A DNA stretch of 64,000 nucleotides from contig OZ018418.1 in the NCBI GenBank assembly GCA_963969595.1, positions 3,663,001-3,727,000 on the forward strand, read 5' to 3'. Each line of letters begins with the position of its first letter. Positions within the stretch are counted from its first letter, which is position 1. The stretch is from Neckera pumila (lineage: Eukaryota > Streptophyta > Bryopsida > Hypnales > Neckeraceae). A program made the position numbers and the translations under genes. This document shows, in pieces, positions 10,319 to 21,318 of this stretch. The notes under the pieces were generated by a model, which made no database searches, was not told where the DNA came from, and saw nothing but the letters and a program-made list of their open reading frames with translations.

Positions 10319-13300
10319 TGGGAGCTAAGAGTTGCTGGATAAATGGGGAGGGTGCTGGATTTCATGCAAAAGCTCATAGAGTGCCGGGACGGGGGAAGGC
10401 TGATCTCCAGCAAGCCAAGTGAGGATTCCTAAGGTTTGGGGGAGGAAGTGGGTAGGAATTGCTTGGTGGGATGGTGGGAAGCAGTGCAAACTTCGGAAGG
10501 GAAGCCTGCACAGCCTGCACCTCCTGCGCATAACAATTTCCAGGGATAAGGGAAGCATATAGTACCTCAAATATAAAAACTCATGAAATGGTACACAAGT
10601 TCAATAGATTTCTCTATAACTTACATAGAGTGATTTTGAGATTGTGTAAACACTCGCTCAAGAACTAAACTTTTGGCAATTTGATATCTTCTCGTAAGAA
10701 GCCCCTACACTTGACACCCACTTTAACACCACCGTTGGTCACATCACCAGACAAAAGACACCTACCAAACCGCGAGCATCACTAGACAATTTTGTTCAAA
10801 TTTGATCCTATTGTGCACATGGATCTCTCAAAGCGTGAGGAAGACATTGGAGGTCCTCCAGAAGAAGCCAACAAGGAGGCAGAAATGCGGTACTTTATAC
10901 TGGACAGGAATGTTGTTGTCCTTCATAGTCTCATGTACAATGTTGCCAGTTTGGTCTTCTTTTATCAAAACTTCCTCTGGTTTAGCCATGTGACTGATCA
11001 TTAGCAACCGCAACTTTGGTAAAGGTCCTGCATACAACTGCTTACAATGGGAAAGTTGCATCTCCATTCCATTCAATATTCCTCATACCTGTGATGCATT
11101 CAACAACCAAACATCTTAACATGATCTTTAGTTGCATAACATATATCGTCTCAAGAAAATAAACATCACGCACAAAAAATACTGGTATCCTACCTATCTG
11201 AAGCCCCAAGGGAATATCGAAAGCGGGAGTTTCTATGTTGCACTCTGACTGAAAGAGGTCACACACGAGTTAATTCCAGTAATCCAGGGAAACCTACATG
11301 AATGCAACACAAACATTCCATTGTTAACAGCAATGCTCTGCTACCACTGGGAGAGCAAGATTTATGTGGCCCAACCATTGCCATCCTATAAATGAAAAAA
11401 CTAAAATAGTTAAAATCCTAAAGCCTCATATGCAGCAAAAAGCCTAAAAGTATTCGACCATAAAATGCTCATGTTCAGGTGAAGCAAGTCGAAAGGGGAC
11501 TGGAACAATGCAAAACCTTGAAAAATGCTGTGACAAACATAGCTAGATCTTGGATAAATGCCTGCAAAACAAAAGGTGGAAATCCTTAGAACTCTAGAAT
11601 AAACAGCAATCCAAGGTAACTGTTCACAAAGTAGCAAGATATTCCAGATAATACCTATGCCCGTTTTGAGCAGAATACCAGAGGTAAAAAATGCTAGCCA
11701 AGCCACTCTTTCTCAAGTCACTTTGCCCCCCCAAGCAATGAATTGTGGGCAGATACACAAGAGCAGAACTTGATGCAAAAATTCGGGACACATTCTAATG
11801 CGGTGAGATAAAGCCAATGTTAAGTGCAAATCACAAACCGAAAGCTCAAACCTGACCGTAGTAAACTTTCAAGTAATCTGCACTGAATCCGTCGTGAAGA
11901 GGCCGCGACTCTGGAACTACTTCTGCTTTTACCTCCTCGGCATGGTCCACATCCATGTGAACAGGAATGTCGGCTCCCTTGGTGCAACAGCTACATTTGA
12001 AATTCCTTCACCATAACAAAAAGAATCCACTAACCAAACCAACTCAAACTACAAGCTTAGCATATTAAGTTTGTTGTATGCACTTCGACTTGAACAAAAC
12101 TTTGGAACCTCACAGAGGCACTTTTGGAAGTTGATTAAACTTGTACAGCCATAACCAGCTCAGAAGAAGAAATGTGAGTCGATTGTGGACCAAAATGAAA
12201 AAGAAGTATCGTGCGCATGCTACTTACTGTGCATACTTGGATTTAGTAATATATTAAAAGGAGTGGGCACATTCTAATCACTGCTGTTTTTTAAAATTGT
12301 CATTAGTGAGTAGATGGGATATTTGTAAAGATATAAAAGGGCATTTCCAAATCAAAAGTTACAACCTTTTTTGGGATCCAATTTTGACCTGCATGCGTCC
12401 TACAATCATCATCTGAGCCAGTGAGCCACTAACCGTGTATGTTTGGTTTCATTGAAGAGCAATAAGCGTAACTTGTCTCTTCACAAGTGATTGTCCCTGT
12501 GATATCAACAGAACTATAAGCAATTGTCTCTCAACTCCAAAGTATTTGCAATGAAAAAACATCTTTGCTCCATCAAATACAGCCGCATAATTCTTCCTTG
12601 ATGTAAAATTTTAGAAGCAACAAATTTGCAGCTCCGCTAGAATTTGACAGGACCACATAACTCACAATTTAGATGAGATTTAGGAACCCGTCAATTCTCA
12701 TCTCCTCTACGCCTTTCTTGGACCACATAATTCATGATTTTAGTGAGAGTTTGCAAGCAACACATTCTTCACTCAAATTTTGTCAAAACATTCAACTTCT
12801 TAAACCCTGACGACGAACGACCTCACAATATGCAGCAATAATTGAAATCCTCAAAGTCATGTGACGTTACTGGATGAGCTGAATTGTGCAGACTTTAATC
12901 ATCGCAGTCACAATTGAATTGCAATGAGAAGCATTCAAGCTCACCGCAAAAGATTGTAAGATCTACAAAAAAGACATCGTAAAGAAGCTGGTGAATTGAA
13001 ATTTTTGAATTTGCATACCATATTATTGAAATTCGGAGAAGGAACCAGAAAGCCCGCATAGTACTTGTGCGGCAATGGCAAGAAATTACTCAAATGAGAT
13101 CTTGATGAGAATCGGTGATAGTGGAGATTCCTGCAGTTGAGCTTTGCAGAACAGAAGCAAAATCTCCCCAAGCTGCCAAACACCAACAGAGAGAAAATCG
13201 CAATTGAAAACAAGCACAATGCAATTGAAGTGGAGTGCCCATGGTGCGTACAACACTACAATACAACAGACCAAAGTTGACAACCATCGCTGCATGTCAA

Positions 13301-14030
13301 CTGTTCGACAGGTCTATTGCATCCCACAACAATATTGCCAACTTCTTAAGAATCAAAAGCAATGTACCAATGCAATTTTTAACGCACCCAGCTTGAATTT
13401 CTAGAGGATGAGCTTACGGACTTCCACAGGAACTCTTATGGCCATCGTTTGATAACGGTCTGATAAATGCCCTTGAAATTGTAGAATAGTCTGAACCTTA
13501 ATCAATTAAAGATGTGTACATGGTTGGATTAGGAATGGACAAGAAAGTTTTAACTCACCGTTTTCTGAGATGGCGATGGTAACATTGGTAACATTGTTCG
13601 ATCCTAAACACCTCAACTGGGCATGTCAAGAGCAACTGGCTTCTTTTCCACCATCAAAAACTTGTACCAGATTAAATTTGCGAAATTGAGACTTCTACTA
13701 AATCAGGACACACACTAACCAACAATGATCCAAACTACAGGCTCGGAATTTTGACAAACCCTACGGAACCTCATGTTGGCTCTCCTACAGGTTAAACAAA
13801 CCTGGGCGAGCATAGCCAACTTGCAAGAAGATGAATGCGAGTCGATTTATGCACCGAAATGAATGTGAAAGATAGTTTAGTAATCTTTGAATTGGGGCAG
13901 TTACTAAAATCAGGACATGCAAACGAAGATACAAGACTGGAGACCTTTCAAGCTCAGTGCCAGGAGCGGCAATGAGCATGTCGGCCATAGCCAGTGTTGC
14001 ACATTAGGTTTAAAGAATGGCGGGAGAGGA
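10319..14030 (-). other. Other exon-like pieces inside CACTA-1
   Basis: On the minus strand several short segments look like exons with splice-like borders. 13988-13945 starts with ATG (M-A-D-M-L-I-A-A-P-G) and ends AAAG|GTCTCC. 13219-13023 is open and ends before GTATGC. The stretch around 11270-11200 (C-N-I-E-T-P-A-F-D-I-P-L-G-L-Q) follows a T-rich tract with CAG. A plus-strand open stretch sits at 10792-11004. I recognise none of them. Together with the MPP-alpha and primase-like exons they may form one chimeric minus-strand transcription unit. Low certainty for each piece. Confidence 0.3.
11857..11990 (-). pseudogene. Captured exon resembling DNA primase small subunit N-terminus
   Basis: The minus-strand segment is bounded by an acceptor-like AATGTAG (ending 11991) and a donor-like G|GTCAGG (11857/11856). 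It encodes about 44 residues ending in A-D-Y-L-K-V-Y-Y-G, which fits the start of plant DNA primase small subunits, where an A-E-Y-L-K-L-Y-Y-G-type block precedes L-F-P-Y. It begins with a Cys-Thr-Lys and an acidic stretch containing H-M-D-V-D-H-A-E-E-V. The next primase exon was not found downstream. The match is short, so the identity is tentative. It fits a CACTA element holding exons of more than one gene. Confidence 0.5.
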
Positions 14031-17000
14031 GAACTCAAAAGAGCGTGTATTCCACGTCGGCACTATTGACGTGGTAATGTGTCCGTTCCATTTTACAGGA
14101 CAATAGGGTAGCTAAAATTATAGACATCCTCCTTGTCACCCTTATAAAGACCCATTTTGAAACGCAATCTTATGCAATTTCCTACACCATTGCATTGTTA
14201 CACAATCTAAATCAAGCTTATTAAATTTCAATTTCAAATTAACAGAACTCTACAATTGATGATATTCCTAAATTAAATTTCATGATTATACATGATTATT
14301 GATTGAAATTTGAAAATGGTGAATTCCAAATTTTAACCCCTAAAGTTCTATGATTATGTTTTCACCAAAAATGCTCAAAAACTATCATTTTTTGAACAAG
14401 TACCAAATTTTGGGGAAAAAAGTGTTTTTGACACATGTAATCGTAGGATTTTATAGTAAACTTGTTTGAGTAGATGTGGAAAAATTTTCAAAATTTCCAC
14501 CACGTGGATTGCAAGATATTAGCATTTGAATTGACAAAGACCCTTTTTTGTCCTTGCAAAAAATCGAGCAGCTGCACTTCAGAAGGTCACATTTGTATAA
14601 AAAAGGGCCAAAATGGTGGTAACTGTTTGGATTCATTACTTAAGGCAAGTTGGCTACATTCTTGAAAAAATTTACATCATTTGGAATTTTGCAACATATA
14701 GGAAAAAAATAGTAAATAGCCAGTAGTGAAGAATGATTCAAAATATTAATTTGTTAAAAATTTAATTATGGAATTGAAAAAGGCCAATCCGAATGGTTGC
14801 AACGTTGTAATAAACAACCTACATTCTAATATTGAATATTGAGTAAGATGGATGACTTCAAAGTTTGTTTTCAAATTGGGAATCCATAACTACCCGCTAA
14901 CAAAAAGTCCTCATAACTTTTGACTCATTGATCAATATGTAATGATTCAAAGCTTTCCATGCATATGAAACTCTAAAAAACCAATTTCCATATTTGAAAA
15001 AAGTGATTTTTTTGGTTTGCCCAAATTACCCACTTACAAAAATATATATATATATATATATATTGGGCCATGATTTTTGACTCATATTTCCAAACGTCAT
15101 GAAATTTAGTGCATATGAAAGATATTCCTTGTTCCCACCTTCTATTAAAATTTGGGCCAAAAATATAGAAATATCTAGTCACACAAACCTACCCAAAATT
15201 TCTATGTAGCCAGAAAATGCATGTTGGTCCTTTAGAAGTTAATTGCCTCATATGTTGTAAACTTTCACTATAAGTTGTTTAAAATTGCAAAGTGGTCAAA
15301 ACTTTCCTAAAGATTTAAAAAAGAAAACAAAAATGTATAAAATTTATACTTTGAAGCAAGGTTTCTATACCCTGTTAATGAGGATTTGAAGAAACTTTGT
15401 GATTACAAATAATGGAATAATAGAATCTATTCATCCTTCAAACCAATCGTGCCAAACTTTATAGGTGTCACACAAGTTAGACTATTTAAATATATTCATC
15501 TTTCAAAATATGCAACCCAATTCATATAGAAATTAAAAGATATAGGATACACTAGTACAAAAACATTAAGAATCATATTTCAATCAAATATTCCCACCCC
15601 CAAATGCCCCTAAATGCGTAAGGCATGACATTTTGGTGTTGAATAAAATCTTACCAAAGTACTATTTTTTTTTTTTTAAATTAGGTGAACCCCTTTGAAA
15701 TCCTATTTTTATAATCATCTAAAATATCATTTTGAAAATGAATATTCACTATTTCTTTCTAATTTTTTTTCTACTCAAGATTTTGTGTCCAAATGTAGGT
15801 GTTTCAATTTGTGGAGTGTTGATTGAATTCTTAGGGGTGATTGAGCTCATTATAAGTACAAGAAAGTGAATGCTAAGAGTTATAGGAATATATGTGTATT
15901 ATAGTTTTAACCCCTAAAAGACCGTTGTCCCTGTGGGGGACAAATGCAATTTCGGGCAAATACCTACGGGCTGAATTTTTGTCCTAATTTTTTGAATTTT
16001 TTTTTTTAAGATAGAAAAACCAATAGCGTTTGTGAGAATATCATTTTTTTTTAATTGGTGTCCGAGAATAAAAGTTATGCCCAAATAAGCTCAAAATAAG
16101 GGAGAGAAGGCAACAAAAAAGATTTTGCTAAAATTTTTAAGAAAAAAATTTAAGTTTTCTTTCTCATAGATTATATTTTTGTCTGTTTGGGAAGCTTTGA
16201 TTCAGTTCATTTGGATTTGTTATGAGAAAGTTATGCACAATCTTATTTCTTCAGGCAATTAGAGCATTTTCTTGAAAAATAACTTGTTAGATTCATTTCT
16301 AAATGCAATTTTTCAAAAAGAAAACTTCCCCATGGTCTGATTTTCTTGCTAAAACAATCTCACCATTGGAATTAGTGCATTTTCATTCCATCTAAAAGAC
16401 ATTAATCTTTTAGATTTTCCTTCTATCTTTTACCTACTTCTATTTAACAATTTTTTTAAGAATGAAAACTAATTTTTTTTAATTTTTTTTATGTCAATTC
16501 AATTTCCCACTGTAAAGATTTAAAGCTCAAAACTCTGTAGTGCAAAAAATTTAAGTTAAAAATGTTTAAAGTCAAAAATTCTAGTCTTACAATGTGTTGA
16601 AAAACTTGTTTTTTCACTTTAAACAAAGATATATTGCAATTTGTGCGGTCAAAATTTTTGAAATTTTTTCCAAACATTCTCATACTAGTTAGGTGAGATC
16701 CTATGGTTAGATGTGCAAAAAAAACAATTTTTCAATTTATTTTACTCTTTGCTATAGAAATGGCAATTTTGAGTGTTTTTTGGCAGTATAAAGGCCTTGG
16801 TCCTTTAGGGATTAAGGACCATAAATTTTCACAAGTTCAAAAAGCATTGTTAAAAAATAATAGCGTGATATGTAATTTTCATGGCTTGGTGGGTTGTTTT
16901 AAAATTATTAAATAATCACTTCTATAAGAACTTCAATCACATTTAAATTGGTGTTATATTATAATACATACATAGAAAGCTTTGAATCATTCCATTTTGA

Positions 17001-20000
17001 TTAATTAGATGAAGATTATGAAGAATTCAAGTTTGCAAGTTGTTACATTCAATATTATAAAATAAACTTTTCAATCATTACTATAATTTAAATTCGAATA
17101 TTTTTGAAAAAAATATAATTATAGGATATACATTGTCTATTACAACATTACAACCATTGGGGTAGGTATATTTAAAAGTGCCTAAAACTTCAAAAGCATA
17201 ACTTCAATTTTTGATGATTTTTAGAAAATAGCTCCTATCTCTTATAAATGCTGCATTTTTTCAATATGTTGGGAAATGGGCTGAAAACAGGCTTAAAATA
17301 ACTTTAAGCCCACAAAATTTTATGTTCAACTTTTAAAAAATTATGAAGTAAAAGGTGGTGTTGAATAAAAGAGACAACAAATATGTTGAAAACTTTCACA
17401 AGAAATTAAAAATTGTTGATTATTTTTGTGATAAACCGTTCTATTTAACAATTAAATCATTTGTATCTTTCTTTTATTTGAAAACTTTTAGAATTGAGAA
17501 GAAAAAATAATATCCACTTTGTTTTCTATGTTCAATGTTTGCAAAATAGAATTCCACATAATTTGTACTTCATTATTTTTAATTAAACGGTTCAAACTAT
17601 TTTGAATAATTTTCAATCTACACAATCTCCTAAAAATAATTAATTAATTAAGTTTTTTATATTTTACCTTGTCAGGTTTGACATTGAAAATTGAAAAGCA
17701 CCTTATAAGTATAGCAAAATGTATTACAATGTTGTGAAACAAAACTTCACTTGTAGATTATGAATAATAGCACCTTTCCAAAGAATTTTAAGCAAAAAAT
17801 TCAAATGACAAAGTGAAATTAGCCTACCAAAGATATCAAATAATTCAAAGTAGGCTCCTTGGTCCTCTAGGAGTTAACCCCTAAATGTCCAAGGCACCCA
17901 AATTTGGTGTTTGCAAAACTTTGAAGTTAAATAAAACCTAACCAAGTTGCTATTTTAAGTAGTTTATATTTTTAGAAAGTTTTTCTTGAATTCTAATTTT
18001 AGCACCAAAAATCTGAAAATAAATGATAGTGATTTTTCTATTGATGATTTTGTACTAGGATACCCATTGCAATCTTGAGTTCCCAAAGTGTTGAGAGCTC
18101 TTGGAAATGGGCCTCAAACACACTAGATCTTGGAGAAAAAATCACATTCAAAATTCATTTAAAAAAATTGTAGAGTAGATTTTTAAGAAGCCATAAATTG
18201 ATCAAGGTTATCCAGGTTAGGCCCTTAACCTCATATTTTTTTGGTCACCAACTTTTTAGATTTGATTTGTGTAAAGAAGATTGAAAGATTTTTGCAATTT
18301 TAACACCCTCATGGTCAAACATTATAATCTTTCACTCCATAAGTAATATTGTTGTGTTTCCTTTTCCTATGAGATCTCTAACATGTCTAGTTTGAATTTG
18401 TACGGTTACAATTCAAAAAAAAATTGATACAACTTATCAAAATGTTGACATTTTGTTCAATTTAGAGCAAATTACAGGAAGTCCAAAACAGGCCTTGGGC
18501 ATTTAGGGGTTAATCAATTCGTCATTGAAATATTCAGCAACACATATTGTGATATGCTTTCAACATATTTGCCGTGATTAGCTATCATTTAGTTAGTGAC
18601 CAATTTATTATATATGTGACATGGAAAGTGCATGATAAGACAAGAAAAAATTGGCACGCACTCAAGAATCTGATCTTAAAAGATTTAATTTTGATTCATA
18701 AGTGAGCTTTCATATGCCGCGGACAATGAAAAATGAATTGAAAAAGTAAACAATTACGTTCTTTTCGATCAGCTTGCCTTACTTGTCGAAACTTATTTTC
18801 CATCTTGGTAAAGTAGAACTTGGAGTTTAATCATAATATTCCAATAACAGCAATATGTTAATAAAAATTGTTTCATTATTGAATGAAAAGAATAAATTTT
18901 ATTATACAACTAGTGTACCATATGCTGCTACCACAACCAAAATAGAAGTAAAAATAATTTTCTAGTTTTATAATTTATAATTTTTTTGAAGTCAATATCT
19001 TTATTCACAAAGGAGTGTAAGGGCTTTGTTGAGGTGTGAGAGGTGGCAATCTTGATACAAATAGAAAGTTCTATGCACAAAGGAGTACAAGGGCTTTGTT
19101 TTGTGGCGTTTGGACATGATATGAAAAATTTATGTTTTTTCCAAAATAAAAGATAATTTAATTCCATTTGTTAATTTAAATGAATCTATAACTTTCACAC
19201 GATAGGTCCAAACGTCACGGACTTGTCACTAATAGAAAGCTCTATGCACAAAAGAATGCAAGGATTTGTTTTGTGGCGGTTGGACATACAGTGTGAAAGT
19301 CATGTTTTTTCCAAAAGAAAAAATACTATTTTAAAAAAAAAATTTGTTCATAAATTTTTTGAAATTCAATAACTTTTACACTGTAGGTCCAAACGCCATG
19401 AACAAAGTTTGTGCATTCCTCCTCACTAAGGGCTTTTCAATAAAACCAAGAATGTTGTTGGATGCCTTACAATTTGTTAGATCTGAGCGTATTAAAAAAC
19501 AAAACAAAACAAACAACCTAATTTAAGGTATAGATTACCTTAAGTGGAAAATGGGGGAACTAAAATTAAACAATTCCGTATTATATCAACTTGAATGCCA
19601 ACAATCTTCAATGAAATCATTAAACTATGAATTGAATCTGTAAGTTCACTTTATACTTTATAGCGAACTCTTAAAATTTCTTCTCAAACTGTCGAAGTGG
19701 TGGAACTCAAAGCAACTTGGCTTCTCTATTTTTTTAATTACTTAAACAATAATTGCATCACTTATCGGAGTTCAATTTTGCAAAAAATGAAATTGCAGCA
19801 TTACCGGCCAGGTCACTCGCACTGTTGAAACTAAATAGCAAATCCAATAGAAATTGTGGTAGTCCCGAACCTTCAACGATCTTACGTAACTCAATTTCTT
19901 AGCAATTAAGGGAAGGAGCTGCCCTTCGTTTTACTTTCAGACAAGTGTTCCACCTTTAGTCTCTGCCCGGAATATGCGCTAGCAAAGTCAACAAAAGTCA

Positions 20001-20245
20001 AAACCCGGTCACTTGTCCACGTGGCACAAATGCGTTCTTCATGACGTCTCAAGAAAAGCCCAAAAGTTTTCCAGAATGTATATTTTAGCATGCACGTCAT
20101 GAACAACATCACTTTGTTTTCACAAGGATATCTCTACGCTTATGAAAACGTCACCCCAAGTTTTAGATTCTATGTCCAAATCTTCTTAGTCCAAGTCCTG
20201 TTTCACAAGGCATTCACGTTTTCGGCTAATGTCACAAAAAACTAT
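14031..20245. other. CACTA-1 right part, AT-rich, no gene
   Basis: About 6.2 kb of AT-rich DNA without a supported gene. It repeats a short palindrome-like theme around TTAACCCCTAAA / TTTAGGGGTTAA (about 14335, 15905, 17870, 18505), an AT dinucleotide run at 15040-15062, and phrases around CCAAACG-TCATG (15090, 19205, 19390). These may be remnants of an older repeat family absorbed by the transposon. The last 350 bp (19900-20245) is more GC-rich. Confidence 0.5.
19060..19402. repeat. Tandem duplication, unit about 171 bp
   Basis: The unit begins AATAGAAAG(T/C)TCTATGCACAAA at 19060 and again at 19231. Both copies continue with an AAGG...TTTGTTTTGTGGCG block, a TTGGACAT box and an inverse GTCCAAACG box. 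Two diverged copies, with a partial third upstream near 18995. Confidence 0.6.
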
Positions 20246-20259
20246 GTTTTCTTATAGTG
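20246..20259 (-). repeat. CACTA-1 terminal inverted repeat, right
   Basis: GTTTTCTTATAGTG, the exact inverse of 8108-8121, followed by the CTT duplication at 20260-20262. Confidence 0.9.
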
Positions 20260-20262
20260 CTT

Positions 20263-20605
20263 GGAGGAAGCCCGACTAGTGGCTTTGGACCGTACAAAAG
20301 AAGTCCAAGAGGGAAGAAAGAAGGATCACGACAGCAAACTTCTAGCAAACCATGAGATCAAAGAAGGCGGGCTGGTACTGCTATATGATAGCCGTTACTA
20401 GATTTTTTCGGGTAAGTTACATACCCGCTGGATGGGACCGTATAGAGTCAAGAGCATCTTTCCAAATGGATCTATGCAATTGGAGGATCTTCAGGGAGTA
20501 TGGCTTGACACACGGGTAAACAAATCCCGAGTCAAGAAATACAAACTAGATCCGGCATCTGATGATGAGGAGGAAGAGGATGTTCGCGGGGACTCTCACA
20601 TTTGA
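20263..20605 (+). pseudogene. Gypsy integrase C-terminal domain
   Basis: This continues the integrase frame cut at 8107. About 110 codons contain K-E-G-G-L-V-L-L-Y-D, a TAG, then H-T-R-W-M-G-P-Y-R-V, the usual C-terminal SH3-like region of plant Gypsy integrases, and an acidic tail ending at TGA 20603-20605. No chromodomain is visible. The frame matches the left half exactly once the CACTA element and one CTT are removed. Confidence 0.8.
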
Positions 20606-20616
20606 AAAAGGGGTCA
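20601..20616 (+). promoter_or_regulatory. Polypurine tract of the Gypsy element
   Basis: A purine-rich TTTGAAAAAGGGGTCA lies directly before the TG of the 3' LTR. This is the position of the plus-strand primer in LTR retrotransposons. Confidence 0.7.
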
Positions 20617-21318
20617 TGTGGGAATACGAAAACTCTAGTAGATAGAAAATAGGAGAAAAATGGGTTAGCATAGTCTAATTTTTTTTGAATCTGTTATTAG
20701 TGTCCAAGAATCCGGGTCAGCTAGAAGGAAATTAGAAATAGCTGATACCTGGATTGCTATAATTCCTAAACCGGATAAATATTCCGGTTAAGACGAAAGC
20801 CGTAGGACAGAAGACGGATCCGGAAAGCCTACGACCGGTAGCCTTCCAGCCTAGACCTTCTAGAGCATCGTTACGGAAACGGTCTCATAGCCATTCCCCT
20901 CGGGAACTATCGGCCGAACGTCGGGTACTTAAGGGCGTAGTTTTCATTTCTTCTATCTCTTTCTTCTTGTACTTGTGGTTTGCGCATAGAGAGTGAAAGA
21001 GTGGTGAGTCCCTACCCCTCTAAAAGACCAACAATGGCCCCCCTGATGGTAAAACAGGGGTACAGAAAACCAAAGTTTTGATTGAGAGTTAACGGATTCC
21101 GGATAAGGATGGATCCGGATTAGATTCCGGAAGGTAGTATTATCCGGAAGGAGAAAGAGTACAAAGATTGAGTTACGGATTGCATGGGGTTTGTTTTGGA
21201 GAGATATCCGGATAGCCTCAGTTTGCAATAACACCTAGAATTCCCTAGGACGATATTTCGTGTTATCTTAGCACATCTTTGTGTTAAGGATATTTACACC
21301 TAGACTGCACATACGACA
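20617..21318 (+). repeat. 3' LTR (702 bp, ORF-less) of the Gypsy element
   Basis: It starts TGTGGGAATAC after the polypurine tract and ends ACGACA. Bases 20617-21009 align with 37287-36895 (reverse) and 21001-21318 with 34179-33862 (reverse). The two aligned parts overlap by the 9-bp word GTGGTGAGT at 21001-21009, and 393 + 318 - 9 = 702. It is therefore the same LTR type as the 3426-bp copy but without the 2724-bp coding segment. A TATA-like TACTTAAGG lies at 20926-20934, followed by a pyrimidine-rich leader. Confidence 0.88.
20926..20934 (+). promoter_or_regulatory. TATA-like box in the 702-bp LTR
   Basis: TACTTAAGG, with a long T/C-rich stretch 10-35 bp downstream, sits at the equivalent place in the related LTR at 36970. 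Probable LTR core promoter; inferred from position and composition. Confidence 0.4.

Larger units (their letters stand above)
8108..20259. mobile_element. CACTA (En/Spm) transposon 1, 12.15 kb, with captured exons
   Basis: It begins CACTATAAGAAAAC (8108-8121) and ends with the exact inverse (20246-20259), flanked by CTT duplications, inside a Gypsy integrase. This is diagnostic of a CACTA transposon. No transposase-like frame is readable inside, so it is non-autonomous or too decayed. Instead, 9800-14000 holds exon-like pieces of cellular genes on the minus strand (MPP-alpha at 10001-10318, primase-like at 11857-11990 and others). 14030-20245 is AT-rich with dispersed short repeats and a tandem duplication. 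Gene-fragment capture is well known in plant CACTA elements. Confidence 0.88.
1..21318 (+). mobile_element. Degenerate Ty3/Gypsy LTR retrotransposon, 5' end outside window
   Basis: The order gag (three CCHC knuckles), aspartic protease, reverse transcriptase, RNase H, integrase, polypurine tract, 3' LTR is that of a Ty3/Gypsy element. The gag-protease-RT part lies in one frame from base 2 to about 2890, broken by many in-frame stops; frameshifts follow. Two insertions split the element: a solo LTR at 3737-6934 in the RNase H region and a CACTA transposon at 8108-20259 in the integrase. Both have clean target duplications, and removing each with one duplication restores the frame across the junction. 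The element is dead. Its 5' LTR and primer-binding site lie left of the window. The coding part is rich in CCGG-containing words, unlike the AT-rich flanks. Confidence 0.9.
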
